From contig NZ_JACRMG010000026.1 of the NCBI RefSeq assembly GCF_016219575.1, positions 1 through 41,218 on the forward strand: 41,218 nucleotides of DNA, written 5' to 3'. The DNA is from Bradyrhizobium sp. (lineage in GTDB: Bacteria > Pseudomonadota > Alphaproteobacteria > Rhizobiales > Xanthobacteraceae). Numbering within the stretch: the first letter of the stretch is position 1; each line of letters begins with the position of its first letter. Under the pieces are notes generated by a model that did not search any database, was not told the DNA's origin, and was given only the letters and a program-made list of their open reading frames with translations. The position numbers and the translations under genes are program-made. This document shows positions 8,340-16,336 of this stretch, piece after piece.

Positions 8340-8767
8340 CGGTAGGTATCCGGACAAGAGGCCGGACAGCCGCCAAGGGATGAAGAACCGAGGGTCGTCT
8401 CCCGTTCGAGCGGCCAGCATCTCTCTCAAGTGATGCCGTTGAAGGTCTCTCCACCCCTTGCAACCGTGACTGGCAGCCGGAGGCGAACCGGCGCACCCCG
8501 CTCTCAACGGGGGACGCGACTTAAAGCAACGACGGATCGGGCTTTTTTGGTCTCTACCGGCAGTCCAACGCCGGCCCGGGCTACTGAAAAGGCTTGTCCT
8601 TCATTGCCAGGTGAGCGGGCGGGAAACTCTCCCAACCAATCCACGGCAGCAAAAGTCGGTTTCGAGTTCGAGGCATAGTCGCGTCTCCATCGTGCGACCA
8701 CGCCACAGCACTCACGACCGAGAACCCTTGCTACCGGCCCTGTCGCTAGGGCCGTTTGGGAGAGTGC
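8340..8767 (+). ncRNA. Candidate speF-type structured leader of the ornithine decarboxylase gene
   Basis: The gap 8109-8768 has no convincing gene but is rich in paired elements on the plus strand: GCCGG/CCGGC (8476-8492), CCCCG/CGGGG (8496-8512) and a perfect 7-bp hairpin at 8735-8754 just before the Shine-Dalgarno sequence. An alphaproteobacterial RNA motif named speF is known from 5' regions of ornithine decarboxylase genes, and position and size fit. I infer membership from context; I could not run a covariance model. The 5' boundary is a guess. 8109-8339 shows nothing I can name apart from GC-rich inverted repeats. Confidence 0.6.
8735..8754 (+). promoter_or_regulatory. Hairpin abutting the odc Shine-Dalgarno (attenuator or translational switch?)
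   Basis: CGGCCCT (8735-8741) and AGGGCCG (8748-8754) form a perfect 7-bp stem with a 6-base loop, followed by TTT and then GGGAG (8758-8762), the ribosome-binding site of the decarboxylase. The position suits control of early termination or of ribosome access. Confidence 0.5.
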
Positions 8768-8768
8768 A

Positions 8769-9911
8769 ATGACTGAACGCATCCAGGAATTCCTGCGCAA
8801 CCGCCGCAAGGATGGCCTCGACACCGAGCCGTGCCTCGTCGTCGACCTCGAGGTTGTGCGCGACAACTACCAGACCTTCGCGAAGGCGTTGCCGGACAGC
8901 CGCGTGTTCTACGCGGTGAAGGCCAACCCGGCGCCCGAAGTGCTGTCGCTGCTCGCCTCGCTCGGCTCCTGCTTCGATACCGCGACCGTCGCGGAGATCG
9001 AAATGGCGCTGGCCGCAGGCGCGACGCCGGACCGCATCTCCTATGGCAACACGATCAAGAAGGAGCGCGACGTCGCGCGCGCCTACGCGCTCGGCATCCG
9101 CCTGTTCGCCGTGGACTGCTCCGCAGAGGTCGAGAAGATCGCACGTGCCGCCCCCGGCGCACGCGTGTTCTGCCGCATCCTCTATGACTGCGCCGGCGCC
9201 GAATGGCCGCTGTCGCGTAAGTTCGGCTGCGACCCGGAGATGGCGGTCGAGGTGCTCGACCTCGCCAAGCGGCTGGGGCTGGAGCCCTGCGGCATCTCCT
9301 TCCATGTCGGCTCGCAGCAGCGCAAGGTGAAGGCGTGGGACCGGGCGCTCGCCATGGCGTCGACCGTGTTCCGTGACTGCGCCGAGCGCGGGATCAACCT
9401 GACCATGGTCAACATGGGCGGCGGCTTCCCGACCAGGTACCTCAAGGACGTTCCTCCGGTCGTGCAGTACGGCCGGTCGATCTTCCGTGCGCTGCGCAAG
9501 CATTTCGGCAACCAGATCCCGGAGACCATCATCGAGCCGGGACGCGGCATGGTCGGCAATGCTGGCGTCATCGAGACCGAAGTCGTCCTGATCTCCAGGA
9601 AGAGCGACGAGGACGAGGTGCGCTGGGTTTACCTCGACATCGGCAAGTTCGGCGGCCTCGCCGAGACGATGGACGAGTCGATCCGCTACGCGATCCGCAC
9701 CCCGCATGACGGGGCGGAGATGACGCCGTGCGTGCTCGCGGGGCCCACCTGCGACTCGGCCGACGTGCTGTACGAGAAGATGCCGTATCCGCTTCCGGTG
9801 ACGCTCGAGATCGGCGACAAGCTGCTGATCGAAGGCACCGGGGCCTATACGTCCACCTACTCGTCGGTGGCGTTCAACGGCATCCCGCCGCTGAAGACTT
9901 ACCACATCTGA
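8769..9911 (+). CDS. Ornithine decarboxylase, eukaryote-like fold III PLP enzyme
   Basis: A 380-residue alanine-racemase-fold (type III) decarboxylase that converts ornithine to putrescine. The PLP lysine is K51 in FYAVKANP; HVGSQ lies in the barrel; NMGGGFP and EPGRGMVGN are the phosphate-binding Gly loops; GPTCDSADV holds the catalytic cysteine (C328). The length and the absence of an N-terminal extension match the alphaproteobacterial ODC/DapDC group rather than the long E. coli SpeC/SpeF type. Lysine may be a second substrate. It is downstream of a structured leader and about 1.4 kb upstream of homospermidine synthase, which uses its product. A GC hairpin follows at 9941-9960. Confidence 0.93.
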   Translation: MTERIQEFLRNRRKDGLDTEPCLVVDLEVVRDNYQTFAKALPDSRVFYAVKANPAPEVLSLLASLGSCFDTATVAEIEMALAAGATPDRISYGNTIKKERDVARAYALGIRLFAVDCSAEVEKIARAAPGARVFCRILYDCAGAEWPLSRKFGCDPEMAVEVLDLAKRLGLEPCGISFHVGSQQRKVKAWDRALAMASTVFRDCAERGINLTMVNMGGGFPTRYLKDVPPVVQYGRSIFRALRKHFGNQIPETIIEPGRGMVGNAGVIETEVVLISRKSDEDEVRWVYLDIGKFGGLAETMDESIRYAIRTPHDGAEMTPCVLAGPTCDSADVLYEKMPYPLPVTLEIGDKLLIEGTGAYTSTYSSVAFNGIPPLKTYHI

Positions 9912-9929
9912 TCAGCCTCGCTCTGAGGC

Positions 9930-9960
9930 CCGACTAGTCGGGAGCCGGTCCGCCGGCTCC
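9930..9960 (+). terminator. Tandem hairpins after ornithine decarboxylase
   Basis: CCGACTAGTCGG (9930-9941) is followed by GGAGCCGG-TCCG-CCGGCTCC (9941-9960), an 8-bp stem with a 4-base loop starting 30 bases after the stop. There is only a C-rich tail and no T-run, so termination is plausible but unproven. Confidence 0.5.
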
Positions 9961-10036
9961 CTCCCCCTGACATTGCCTGATTTGACAACGCTGCCCTCGG
10001 CGCGCCTGCGCCGTTGGCCGCTGGGACTGACGTGCC

Positions 10037-10636
10037 ATGACTGCCTTGCGCAAGACCAAACTCGCCCCCGCCCCGAAAGCCGCTCCGTTCGCGATCCGCG
10101 CGGAGCGAGCCTCGGACGTCGTCGCCCGTGAAGCGCTGCTCGATGCCTGCTTTGGCGAGAACCGCCATCTGCGCACCTGCCAGCGCCTGCGCGACGGACG
10201 TGCGCCCGCCGAAGGCCTTGCCTTCTCGGCGATCGCCGAGGGCCGCCTGGTCGGGACGCTGCGGTTGTGGCACGTCAGCGCCGGGGGTTGCCCGGCGCTC
10301 ATGCTCGGCCCGCTCGCGGTTGAGGTTTCCTCCCGCAAGCTCGGGGTCGGGACCGCGCTGATGGACCACGCGCTCGCGGCGGCGAAGGCGCGTGGCCATC
10401 GCGCGGTGATCCTGCTGGGCGATGCGCCCTACTACGCCCGCTTCGGCTTCTCTGCCCAAAAAACCGGCGAGCTGTCGCTGCCCGGTCCGTTCGAGCGCGA
10501 GCGGTTGCTGTCGCTCGAATTGGCCGAGGGCGCGCTCGACGGCGCCTGGGGCATGATTGCGGCCACGGGAGCGCCTGCACCAAAGGCGAAAGGCTCGCGC
10601 GCCGGGAAGGCGCAGCACGCCGTGCTGGCGGCCTGA
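10037..10636 (+). CDS. GNAT-family N-acetyltransferase (YhbS-like)
   Basis: A 199-residue protein with a GNAT core: FAIRAERASDVVAREALLDACFG at the start, then GRLVGTLRLWHV (strand 4) and LMLGPLAVEVSSRKLGVGTALMDHALAAAKARGHRAVILLGDAPYYARFGF, which includes the acetyl-CoA loop R/K-xx-G-x-G. This resembles YhbS-type acetyltransferases; the acceptor is unknown. The C-terminal ~25 residues are Ala/Lys-rich and probably disordered. Its place between two polyamine genes suggests polyamine acetylation as one option, but that is only context. Confidence 0.88.
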   Translation: MTALRKTKLAPAPKAAPFAIRAERASDVVAREALLDACFGENRHLRTCQRLRDGRAPAEGLAFSAIAEGRLVGTLRLWHVSAGGCPALMLGPLAVEVSSRKLGVGTALMDHALAAAKARGHRAVILLGDAPYYARFGFSAQKTGELSLPGPFERERLLSLELAEGALDGAWGMIAATGAPAPKAKGSRAGKAQHAVLAA

Positions 10637-10645
10637 GGCAGCATC

Positions 10646-10816
10646 ATGTCGCGGAGCCTCCCCGTCCGGCGCAATCCTGCGCGACCGCGCCTTCGCGGTG
10701 CCATCACCACCGCGCTGATGATCCTGCTCGCGGCCATGATCGTGCGGGATGTCCTGGTGCGCCGGTGGAGCTCCGCGCCGCTGCCGTCCTCCGACGTGAC
10801 GCGCCGCCTCCCCTGA
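10646..10816 (+). CDS. 56-residue single-pass membrane protein
   Basis: A short frame starting nine bases after the GNAT stop: a basic N-terminus (MSRSLPVRRNPARPRLRG), one hydrophobic segment (about residues 19-37, AITTALMILLAAMIVRDVL) and a short polar tail. The start has an AGG a few bases upstream. The charge pattern predicts the N-terminus inside. No family is recognised; the coding call rests on the tight spacing and the clean membrane segment. Confidence 0.55.
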   Translation: MSRSLPVRRNPARPRLRGAITTALMILLAAMIVRDVLVRRWSSAPLPSSDVTRRLP

Positions 10817-10904
10817 CTGGCAGGGGTTGCGTCAGCCGCCGAAAACCCCTTAAACCCCGCGCCGAAGCCCCCTTCCGGATCATGCGCTGAAAACAGAGGT
10901 CCAG

Positions 10905-11291
10905 ATGCCACGCCGCCTGATTTCCACCGGCTCCCCTTTCGAGAAGGCCGCCGGCTACAGCCGCGCCGTCATCGACGGCGACTTTGCCTTTGTCGCGGGC
11001 ACCACCGGCTACGACTACGCCACCATGACCATGCCGGCCGATGTCACGAGCCAGTCACGCAACTGCTTCAGGACCATCGAGGCCGCGCTGAAGGAGGCCG
11101 GCTTCGCGATGGCCGACATCGTCCGCGCGACCTACTACATCACCGACGCCAGGGATGCGGAGGCCCTGTTCGAAGTCTGCGGCGAAGTCCTGGGCGAGAT
11201 CCGCCCGGCCGCCACGCTGCTGGTGGTCGCGGGCCTCTACAAGCCCGAAATGAAGATCGAGATCGAAGTCACCGCAAAACGGCGCAGCTGA
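10905..11291 (+). CDS. RidA/YjgF-family protein
   Basis: A 128-residue protein with the family plan: a substrate-pocket arginine and motif near the C-terminus (PAATLLVVAGLYKPEMKIEIEVTA) and QSRNCFRTIEAALKEAGFAMADIVRATYYITD in the middle. Family members are trimeric imine/enamine deaminases that clear reactive 2-aminoacrylate and similar PLP by-products, or have related specialised roles. In place of the usual I-R-P-A-R-T block it reads IRPAATLLVV, so the arginine after the alanine is absent; this marks a RidA subfamily other than the archetype. It sits between two polyamine genes, one of which is a PLP enzyme. Confidence 0.88.
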   Translation: MPRRLISTGSPFEKAAGYSRAVIDGDFAFVAGTTGYDYATMTMPADVTSQSRNCFRTIEAALKEAGFAMADIVRATYYITDARDAEALFEVCGEVLGEIRPAATLLVVAGLYKPEMKIEIEVTAKRRS

Positions 11292-11331
11292 CCCCTTCTG
11301 CTGCGCCCACCCAATCCACGGGAGAACATTG

Positions 11332-12762
11332 ATGAGCCCCGCCTCGCAGATCCATGCGAAGATCTCCGGCCCCATTGTCATGATCGGCTTCGGCTCGATC
11401 GGCAAGGGCACGCTGCCTCTGATCGAACGCCATTTCGACTATGACGAGAAGCGCTTCGTCATCCTCGACCCGCATGAGAACGGCGAACTCGCCAGGAAGC
11501 ACGGCGTGCGCTTCATCAAGCAGGGCGTGACCAGGGACAATTATCGCGAATTGCTGATTCCGCTGCTCACCGAGGGCGGCGGCCAGGGCTTCTGCGTCAA
11601 CCTCTCGGTCGACACCTCCTCGGTCGACATCATGACCATGTGCCGGGAGATCGGCGCGCTCTATATCGACACCGTCGTCGAGCCTTGGGCGGGCTTCTAT
11701 TTCGACAAGAATATCGGCCCCGAAAAGCGCTCCAACTACGCGCTGCGCGAGACCCTGCTCGCCGCCAAGCACAGGAGCCCCGGCGGCACCACGGCAGTCT
11801 CCACCTGCGGCGCCAATCCCGGCATGGTGTCCTGGTTCGTCAAGCGGGCGATGCTCGACATCGCCCGCGACACCAACACGCCGTTCAACGAGCCGAAGAG
11901 CCGCGAAGGCTGGGGCCAGCTCGCGCATAAGCTCGGCGTCAAGGGCATCCATATTGCCGAGCGCGACACCCAGCGCGCGAGGAATCCGAAGCCGATGAAC
12001 GTGTTCGTCAACACCTGGTCGGTGGAAGGCTTCGTGTCCGAGGGCATGCAGCCGGCCGAGCTCGGCTGGGGCACGCATGAGAAATGGATGCCCGACAATG
12101 GCCGCCGGCACACCGAAGGCTGCGGGGCCGCGATCTATCTTATGCAGCCCGGCGCCAACACCCGTGTGCGCTCCTGGTGCCCGACGCCGGGGCCGCAATA
12201 CGGCTTCCTCGTCACCCACAACGAGTCGATCTCGATTGCGGACTATTTCACGGTGCGCGACGGCGACAAGGTGATCTATCGCCCGACCTGCCACTATGCC
12301 TATCACCCCGCCAACGACGCGGTGTTGTCGCTGCACGAGATTTTCGGCGCCACCGGCAAGATGCAGCCGAGCTGGCACATTCTCGACGAGCACGAGATCG
12401 TCGACGGCATCGACGAGCTCGGCGTCCTCCTCTATGGCCACGGCAAGAACGCCTACTGGTACGGCTCGCAGCTCTCGATCGAGGAAACGCGCATGGTCTG
12501 CCCCTACCAGAACGCCACCGGCATGCAGGTGTCCTCCGCCGTGCTCGCCGGCATGGTGTGGGCGCTGGAAAATCCGCAGGCCGGCATCGTCGAAGCCGAC
12601 GAGATGGATTTCCGCCGCTGCCTGGAGATCCAGATGCCCTATCTCGGCCCGGTGAAGGGATTCTACACCGACTGGACGCCGCTCAACGATCGGCCCGGGC
12701 TGTTCCCGGAAGACATCGACACGTCGGATCCCTGGCAGTTCCGCAATATCCTGGTGCGGTGA
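11332..12762 (+). CDS. hss: Homospermidine synthase
   Basis: A 476-residue NAD-dependent enzyme making sym-homospermidine from putrescine (two molecules, or putrescine plus spermidine). The N-terminal Rossmann motif is VMIGFGSIGKGTLPLIERHF. The blocks VDTSSVDIMTMCREIGALYIDTVVEPWAGFY, TTAVSTCGANPGMVSWFVKRAM and SWCPTPGPQYGFLVTHNESIS are characteristic of bacterial HSS. A TTG directly precedes the ATG; GGGAGAA lies six bases before the ATG, so I take 11332. Together with the decarboxylase upstream this gives a two-step route from ornithine to homospermidine, the usual rhizobial polyamine. Confidence 0.96.
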   Translation: MSPASQIHAKISGPIVMIGFGSIGKGTLPLIERHFDYDEKRFVILDPHENGELARKHGVRFIKQGVTRDNYRELLIPLLTEGGGQGFCVNLSVDTSSVDIMTMCREIGALYIDTVVEPWAGFYFDKNIGPEKRSNYALRETLLAAKHRSPGGTTAVSTCGANPGMVSWFVKRAMLDIARDTNTPFNEPKSREGWGQLAHKLGVKGIHIAERDTQRARNPKPMNVFVNTWSVEGFVSEGMQPAELGWGTHEKWMPDNGRRHTEGCGAAIYLMQPGANTRVRSWCPTPGPQYGFLVTHNESISIADYFTVRDGDKVIYRPTCHYAYHPANDAVLSLHEIFGATGKMQPSWHILDEHEIVDGIDELGVLLYGHGKNAYWYGSQLSIEETRMVCPYQNATGMQVSSAVLAGMVWALENPQAGIVEADEMDFRRCLEIQMPYLGPVKGFYTDWTPLNDRPGLFPEDIDTSDPWQFRNILVR

Positions 12763-12804
12763 AGCCAACGCCATTCGCTGAACTGAGCCCGCCCAGAGCG
12801 CGGC

Positions 12805-13152
12805 CTATCTTTCCCTGATCGGCGGCGCGATCTTCTCGGCCGGCGCCGGTGGCAGCGCGGGCTGCGCGCCGGCCTTCTGTGCGTCGGGATCGGGTCGTGC
12901 GGGTTCGGGCGCCGGGGTGGTTGGGCGCGTGCCGCCGGACTTTGACTCGGTTGGCTCGTCCTTTTTCTCAACCTCGGGCGGCGAAGATGGCGGTGATTGC
13001 GTTGCCTGCGCCAGCTGCTGATGCTGGCTCACCCTAATCTCGCCAATGGCGAGGGCCGAGATCGTCATTCCCGCCGCGATCAACGCGACGGCAACCAGCC
13101 ATTCGCCCTTGGTGGCGCGTTTCCACTCGTCATCGGCAGGCATGTCGATCAC
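12805..13152 (-). CDS. Single-pass membrane protein with Pro-rich tail
   Basis: A 115-residue protein: a short charged N-terminus with KGEW, one transmembrane segment (about residues 19-40, LVAVALIAAGMTISALAIGEI), then a long Pro/Ala/Glu/Lys-rich low-complexity tail that would lie in the periplasm. It starts at GTG (13152) or at the in-frame ATG three codons later (13143); neither has a strong ribosome-binding site. It is convergent with hss. No known function; the tail may span or touch the cell wall. Confidence 0.6.
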   Translation of the reverse strand: MIDMPADDEWKRATKGEWLVAVALIAAGMTISALAIGEIRVSQHQQLAQATQSPPSSPPEVEKKDEPTESKSGGTRPTTPAPEPARPDPDAQKAGAQPALPPAPAEKIAPPIRER

Positions 13153-13306
13153 CGCACATCGTTCGCAGAGATCAACGGTCGGCCGGGAACATGGTTCCGG
13201 GGAACCAGACAGCCCGATGCGCCCGAGCTGGAGGCGACGTTACCCGGATTTGCTTCGCTCCACCCGGATAACGCCTTGTTGGCTCGCGTCGTACCGTAAT
13301 CCGCTC

Positions 13307-13840
13307 TCACCACGAATATTGCAGGCCGACCCGGCCGAGCACGCGTATCTCGCTCCAGGACTGCGCCGGCACCGAGGTGCCGAATTCGGTCTGCGTTCGA
13401 TTGGACAGGGAAAGCAGCCGTCCCTGGTCGAGGCCGACGGCCACGCCCGCCGACAGCGCCAGATTGCCCTGCAGCCGCACCAATCCCGCGACCCCCACCG
13501 CATGCTGCCCGTCAAAGACGGCCCAGTGGGTCGAGATCGCGTAGTTGGTGCCGTTGGGCAGCCATGGATTGACCAGCGCCGTCGCCATGGCCGCGCCGGT
13601 GGCGGCGCGGGTCAGTTCGCGTGCGAGGGCGAACTGGTCCGCCACGATCTGGTTCGCGTTCATGCAGGTGTCGGTGCCGGGAATGTAGAAGAAGCCGGCT
13701 CCGTACAACGAACAGACCTTGACGTATTCCACCGCGGCGTGCCCGGGCGCCGAGGTCAGGAGTGTGAGCGCAGCGGCTGCGAGCACTGCCCGCAATCTGC
13801 GCCGCAGGACTTGCGGTCCTGATGTCATGAATTTCCTCAT
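13307..13840 (-). CDS. 177-residue porin-like outer-membrane protein ('mini-porin' A)
   Basis: A signal peptide (residues 1-35, ending GHA-A) is followed by VEYVK and CSLYGAGFFYIPGTDTC, the N-terminal signature of rhizobial/Brucella-type porins (Porin_2). Instead of a ~300-residue barrel there are only ~120 more residues: a NANQI.. helical stretch, then four or five short amphipathic strands (GLVRLQGNLALSAGVAVGLDQG...) ending in a C-terminal aromatic (LQYSW), as outer-membrane proteins often do. GGGAG precedes the ATG. The paralogue at 14666-15199 has exactly the same length and aligns without gaps (roughly 70% identity by eye over the mature part), so this is an intact protein type, not a decayed porin. 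Confidence 0.8.
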   Translation of the reverse strand: MRKFMTSGPQVLRRRLRAVLAAAALTLLTSAPGHAAVEYVKVCSLYGAGFFYIPGTDTCMNANQIVADQFALARELTRAATGAAMATALVNPWLPNGTNYAISTHWAVFDGQHAVGVAGLVRLQGNLALSAGVAVGLDQGRLLSLSNRTQTEFGTSVPAQSWSEIRVLGRVGLQYSW

Positions 13841-13863
13841 GTGTGATCTCCCGGACGCAGCGC

Positions 13864-14616
13864 TCAGTAGCGCGCGGTCAGGTAATCGCCCGTGAAGCGC
13901 CAGTTGAGGCCGAGCTTCACGAGATGCAGTTCATGATCGATATTGCAGGGCATGCGGAAGCATCCGGCCGACGTCGCGGTGGCGCCGAAATACATGAAGT
14001 CGTATTCGGCCCGAACCGAAAGATTGCTCATCACCAGGAATTCCAGACCGGCCCCGGCGGTCAATCCGGTCCGCTGGTGGTCGACGATCGTCGGGAACGG
14101 CGTGTTGATCCCGCTCCTGTAGTCGATGTTGGCCCAGGCAACGCCGCTCTTGGCGTAACCCAGCAGATTGCCGTAGGCATAACCGACGCGGCCGGTGGCT
14201 GTTGCGAGCGCCTTGTACTCCGCCGAGAGGCCAGACGAGAAGAAGGCCACGAACGCCGCCGGATCGGTCAGGCTGCCCTTGATCGATGACCAGGAGGCGT
14301 CGATCTCGCCGCCGACCACCAGATTGCCGAACTGCCAGTCGGCGCCGACCTGAACGCCTGCGAGCGAGCCGCGGGATTCGACGAAGACCGGATTCGGTCC
14401 GAATGCGACCAGGCCCGGATCTTCGAGACGGCTGCGTCCCTGCCCCCAGCCGCCGTGGGCGCCGATGTAGAAGGCGGTCCAGAGCGGCGCCGCAACCGGC
14501 AGCGGGGCTGCCTTGACCGGCAGATCGGCTGACCTCGCCGAGGTCGTGGTGAGAAGTGCGATGGCGGCGGCGGCGCGAACCAACTGGCGCATCATGTGTG
14601 AAACTGAGAGTGTCAT
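13864..14616 (-). CDS. Outer-membrane beta-barrel protein, Omp25/RopB-like (copy A)
   Basis: A 250-residue protein with a signal peptide cleaved near ARSA-DLPVKA, then WTAFYIGAHGGWGQG, the first strand typical of Omp25-type 8-stranded barrels. Further strands are GVQVGADWQFGNLVVGGEIDASW, ATATGRVGYAYGNLLGYAKSGVAWANIDY and LTAGAGLEFLVMSNLSVRAEYDFMYFG; the last is LHLVKLGLNWRF. Such proteins are abundant structural outer-membrane proteins. The start could be 14616 or the internal Met pair at 14595; neither ribosome-binding site is strong. It lies 23 bases upstream of mini-porin A on the same strand. Confidence 0.88.
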   Translation of the reverse strand: MTLSVSHMMRQLVRAAAAIALLTTTSARSADLPVKAAPLPVAAPLWTAFYIGAHGGWGQGRSRLEDPGLVAFGPNPVFVESRGSLAGVQVGADWQFGNLVVGGEIDASWSSIKGSLTDPAAFVAFFSSGLSAEYKALATATGRVGYAYGNLLGYAKSGVAWANIDYRSGINTPFPTIVDHQRTGLTAGAGLEFLVMSNLSVRAEYDFMYFGATATSAGCFRMPCNIDHELHLVKLGLNWRFTGDYLTARY

Positions 14617-14665
14617 GGAACGATCTTTCGAAAATGAGGGAATGGTTGACTGAGCGCCTGCTGCA

Positions 14666-15199
14666 TCACCACGCGTACATGAAGCCCGCGCGGCCGAGGC
14701 TGCGTACGTCGCTCCAGGATTGCGCCGGCACCGCCACGCCGAATTCCGTTGCCGTCCGGTTGGTCAGGGTGCTCAGGCGCCCCTGGTCGAGGCCCACGGC
14801 AAATCCCGCCGAGAAAACCAGATTGCCGGAGATGCGGACGAGACCCGACGAGCCGAACGCGTGCCGGCCGTCGAAGCCGGCCCAGTGGTTCGAGATGGCG
14901 TAGTTCGTGCCGGTCGGCAGCCACGGCGCAACCAGAGAGGCCGACATCGCCGTCCCGGTGGCGCTACGGGTGCGCGCCCGCGCAATGTCGTACTCGTTCT
15001 GCAGGATCTGGTTCGCGTTGACGCACGTGTCGGTGCCGGGGATGTAGAAGAAGCCGGCGCCGTACAGCGAGCAGATCTTGACGTATTCGACCGGTGCGGC
15101 GTTGCCTGGCGTTGCGGACATCGCGGCAAGGCCCGCAACAGCTGCGGCAAGGATCGAAACGCGGCGGGGTGAGATGTGGCGCTTGATGGAAATCGACAT
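14666..15199 (-). CDS. 177-residue porin-like outer-membrane protein ('mini-porin' B)
   Basis: This is the paralogue of 13307-13840 with the same length and no gaps. A signal peptide (residues 1-34, ..SATPGNA-AP) is followed by VEYVK, CSLYGAGFFYIPGTDTC, NANQI, APWLPTGTNYAIS, the SAGFAVGLDQGRL strand, and the C-terminal aromatic FMYAW. The ATG at 15199 follows GAGAGAACCAAC; the frame reads further upstream without support. It lies downstream of barrel protein B, repeating the A arrangement. Function is unknown: the porin signature suggests outer-membrane insertion, but the chain is too short for a 16-strand pore unless it oligomerises. Confidence 0.8.
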   Translation of the reverse strand: MSISIKRHISPRRVSILAAAVAGLAAMSATPGNAAPVEYVKICSLYGAGFFYIPGTDTCVNANQILQNEYDIARARTRSATGTAMSASLVAPWLPTGTNYAISNHWAGFDGRHAFGSSGLVRISGNLVFSAGFAVGLDQGRLSTLTNRTATEFGVAVPAQSWSDVRSLGRAGFMYAW

Positions 15200-15249
15200 G
15201 TTGGTTCTCTCGATCATGTTGTTTGAGGATGGCTTGTTGTGCCGGGAAA

Positions 15250-15969
15250 TCAGCGGAAGCTGTCCGGGCCCAGCCGCACGTTGACGCCGAACTTCACCAC
15301 GTGGATGCGGTGCTCGAGGCTGGAGATCGTGTTCGGGCTCGCGTAGCGGAGATGATCGACCGGGAGCCAGATGTAGTTGTATTCGGCCTTGGCGGAGACG
15401 TTGCGCAGGAAGGCCACTTCGAAGCCGGCTCCGCCGACGGCGCCGGTCAGGCTGCTCTGATAGGTGACGGGAAGCGGAGCGATCCGGGTTGTGACTTCCA
15501 CGTCGGCCCAGGCTGCGCCGCCCTTTGCGTAGGCGAGCCATTGACCCATCGTGTAGCCGACCCTTCCCGCTCCGGTCGCCAGCGACTTGTAGCCGAAGCC
15601 ATTGTTGGTGCTGGGGGTGATGACCCCGTTGGTGCTGCTATTGCCGCGCACGAAGGCCCAGGAGCCGTCGACTTCGGCACCCAGCACGAAGTTGCCCTGC
15701 TGCCAGTTGAAGCCGGCCTGGCCGCCTGCAAGCGGCCCGTCATATTTCACGACGGTCGGGTTGAAGACCGGTTGGAAGATGGGATCCTGGATCTCCGTCG
15801 TGCCCCACCCCCAGCCGCCGTGAACGCCGACATAGAAGCCGGTCCAGGAGCGGGCTGGAAGCGGCGGTTCGCCGGCAAGAGCCGGCGGCGAAAGTGCCGT
15901 GCTCGCCGCCGCAATTGCGGCGGCGAACGCAAGACAACCAAGTCCGGATGTTCTGGTGGATACATTCAT
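15250..15969 (-). CDS. Outer-membrane beta-barrel protein, Omp25/RopB-like (copy B)
   Basis: A 239-residue protein with a signal peptide (MNVSTRTSGLGCLAFAAAIAAASTALSPPALA) then WTGFYVGVHGGWGWG, GGQAGFNWQQGNFVLGAEVDGSW, ATGAGRVGYTMGQWLAYAKGGAAW and a final HVVKFGVNVRL strand: an 8-stranded Omp25-type barrel. An in-frame ATG at 15981 directly follows AAAGGA; I prefer 15969, where the signal peptide begins, but either is possible. It is the first gene of the four-gene envelope block, followed by mini-porin B, barrel A and mini-porin A. Confidence 0.88.
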   Translation of the reverse strand: MNVSTRTSGLGCLAFAAAIAAASTALSPPALAGEPPLPARSWTGFYVGVHGGWGWGTTEIQDPIFQPVFNPTVVKYDGPLAGGQAGFNWQQGNFVLGAEVDGSWAFVRGNSSTNGVITPSTNNGFGYKSLATGAGRVGYTMGQWLAYAKGGAAWADVEVTTRIAPLPVTYQSSLTGAVGGAGFEVAFLRNVSAKAEYNYIWLPVDHLRYASPNTISSLEHRIHVVKFGVNVRLGPDSFR

Positions 15970-16336
15970 GGCAAGGCCCATTCCTTTGCTTGAAGCCGGG
16001 AGAAGTCGTGCGAAATCGGTCGCCGGAAGCGCGCGCAACTGCGCCCTTCGCGAATCCGAGCGAATGGATGACCGGTTCGGGGGAACCGGAGTGAATTGGC
16101 GGATGTGTCTATGGAGGAGAAGGCCACCGGACACAGCCGGCGGCAGCGATGGTTATTCTCATTGCCTGACCCCAGTTTTTTGGTTGTGGCCGATCCTAGG
16201 CAAGGCACGGAAATGATGCCTATTACGGGGAAGCAACAGTGCGCAGATTCCCGGCAATCTGAAGCAAATTTCAGAAATTTCAGAATCGGGGGCGCAATTC
16301 AGGCCCCCGAACAGCGGCTGTTGCGGTCGATATCCG
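15970..16336. other. Gene-free gap between mgtC-like and barrel B genes
   Basis: It contains the terminator-like hairpin at 16286-16310 near its right end and, on the minus strand, the presumed promoter region of the envelope block. I see no convincing coding frame or conserved box. Confidence 0.6.
16286..16310 (-). terminator. Terminator at the end of the zinc operon
   Basis: On the minus strand TCGGGGGC (16310-16303) pairs with GCCCCCGA (16293-16286) around a 9-base loop, followed by TTCTGAAATTT. It lies 27 bases after the MgtC-like stop codon and would end transcription of the operon. Confidence 0.65.

Noticed and set aside
8430..8678. 82-codon frame in the ornithine decarboxylase leader as a possible leader peptide
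   Set aside because: No ribosome-binding site, no conserved pattern, and it overlaps the stem-loops; the RNA structure explains the region better.
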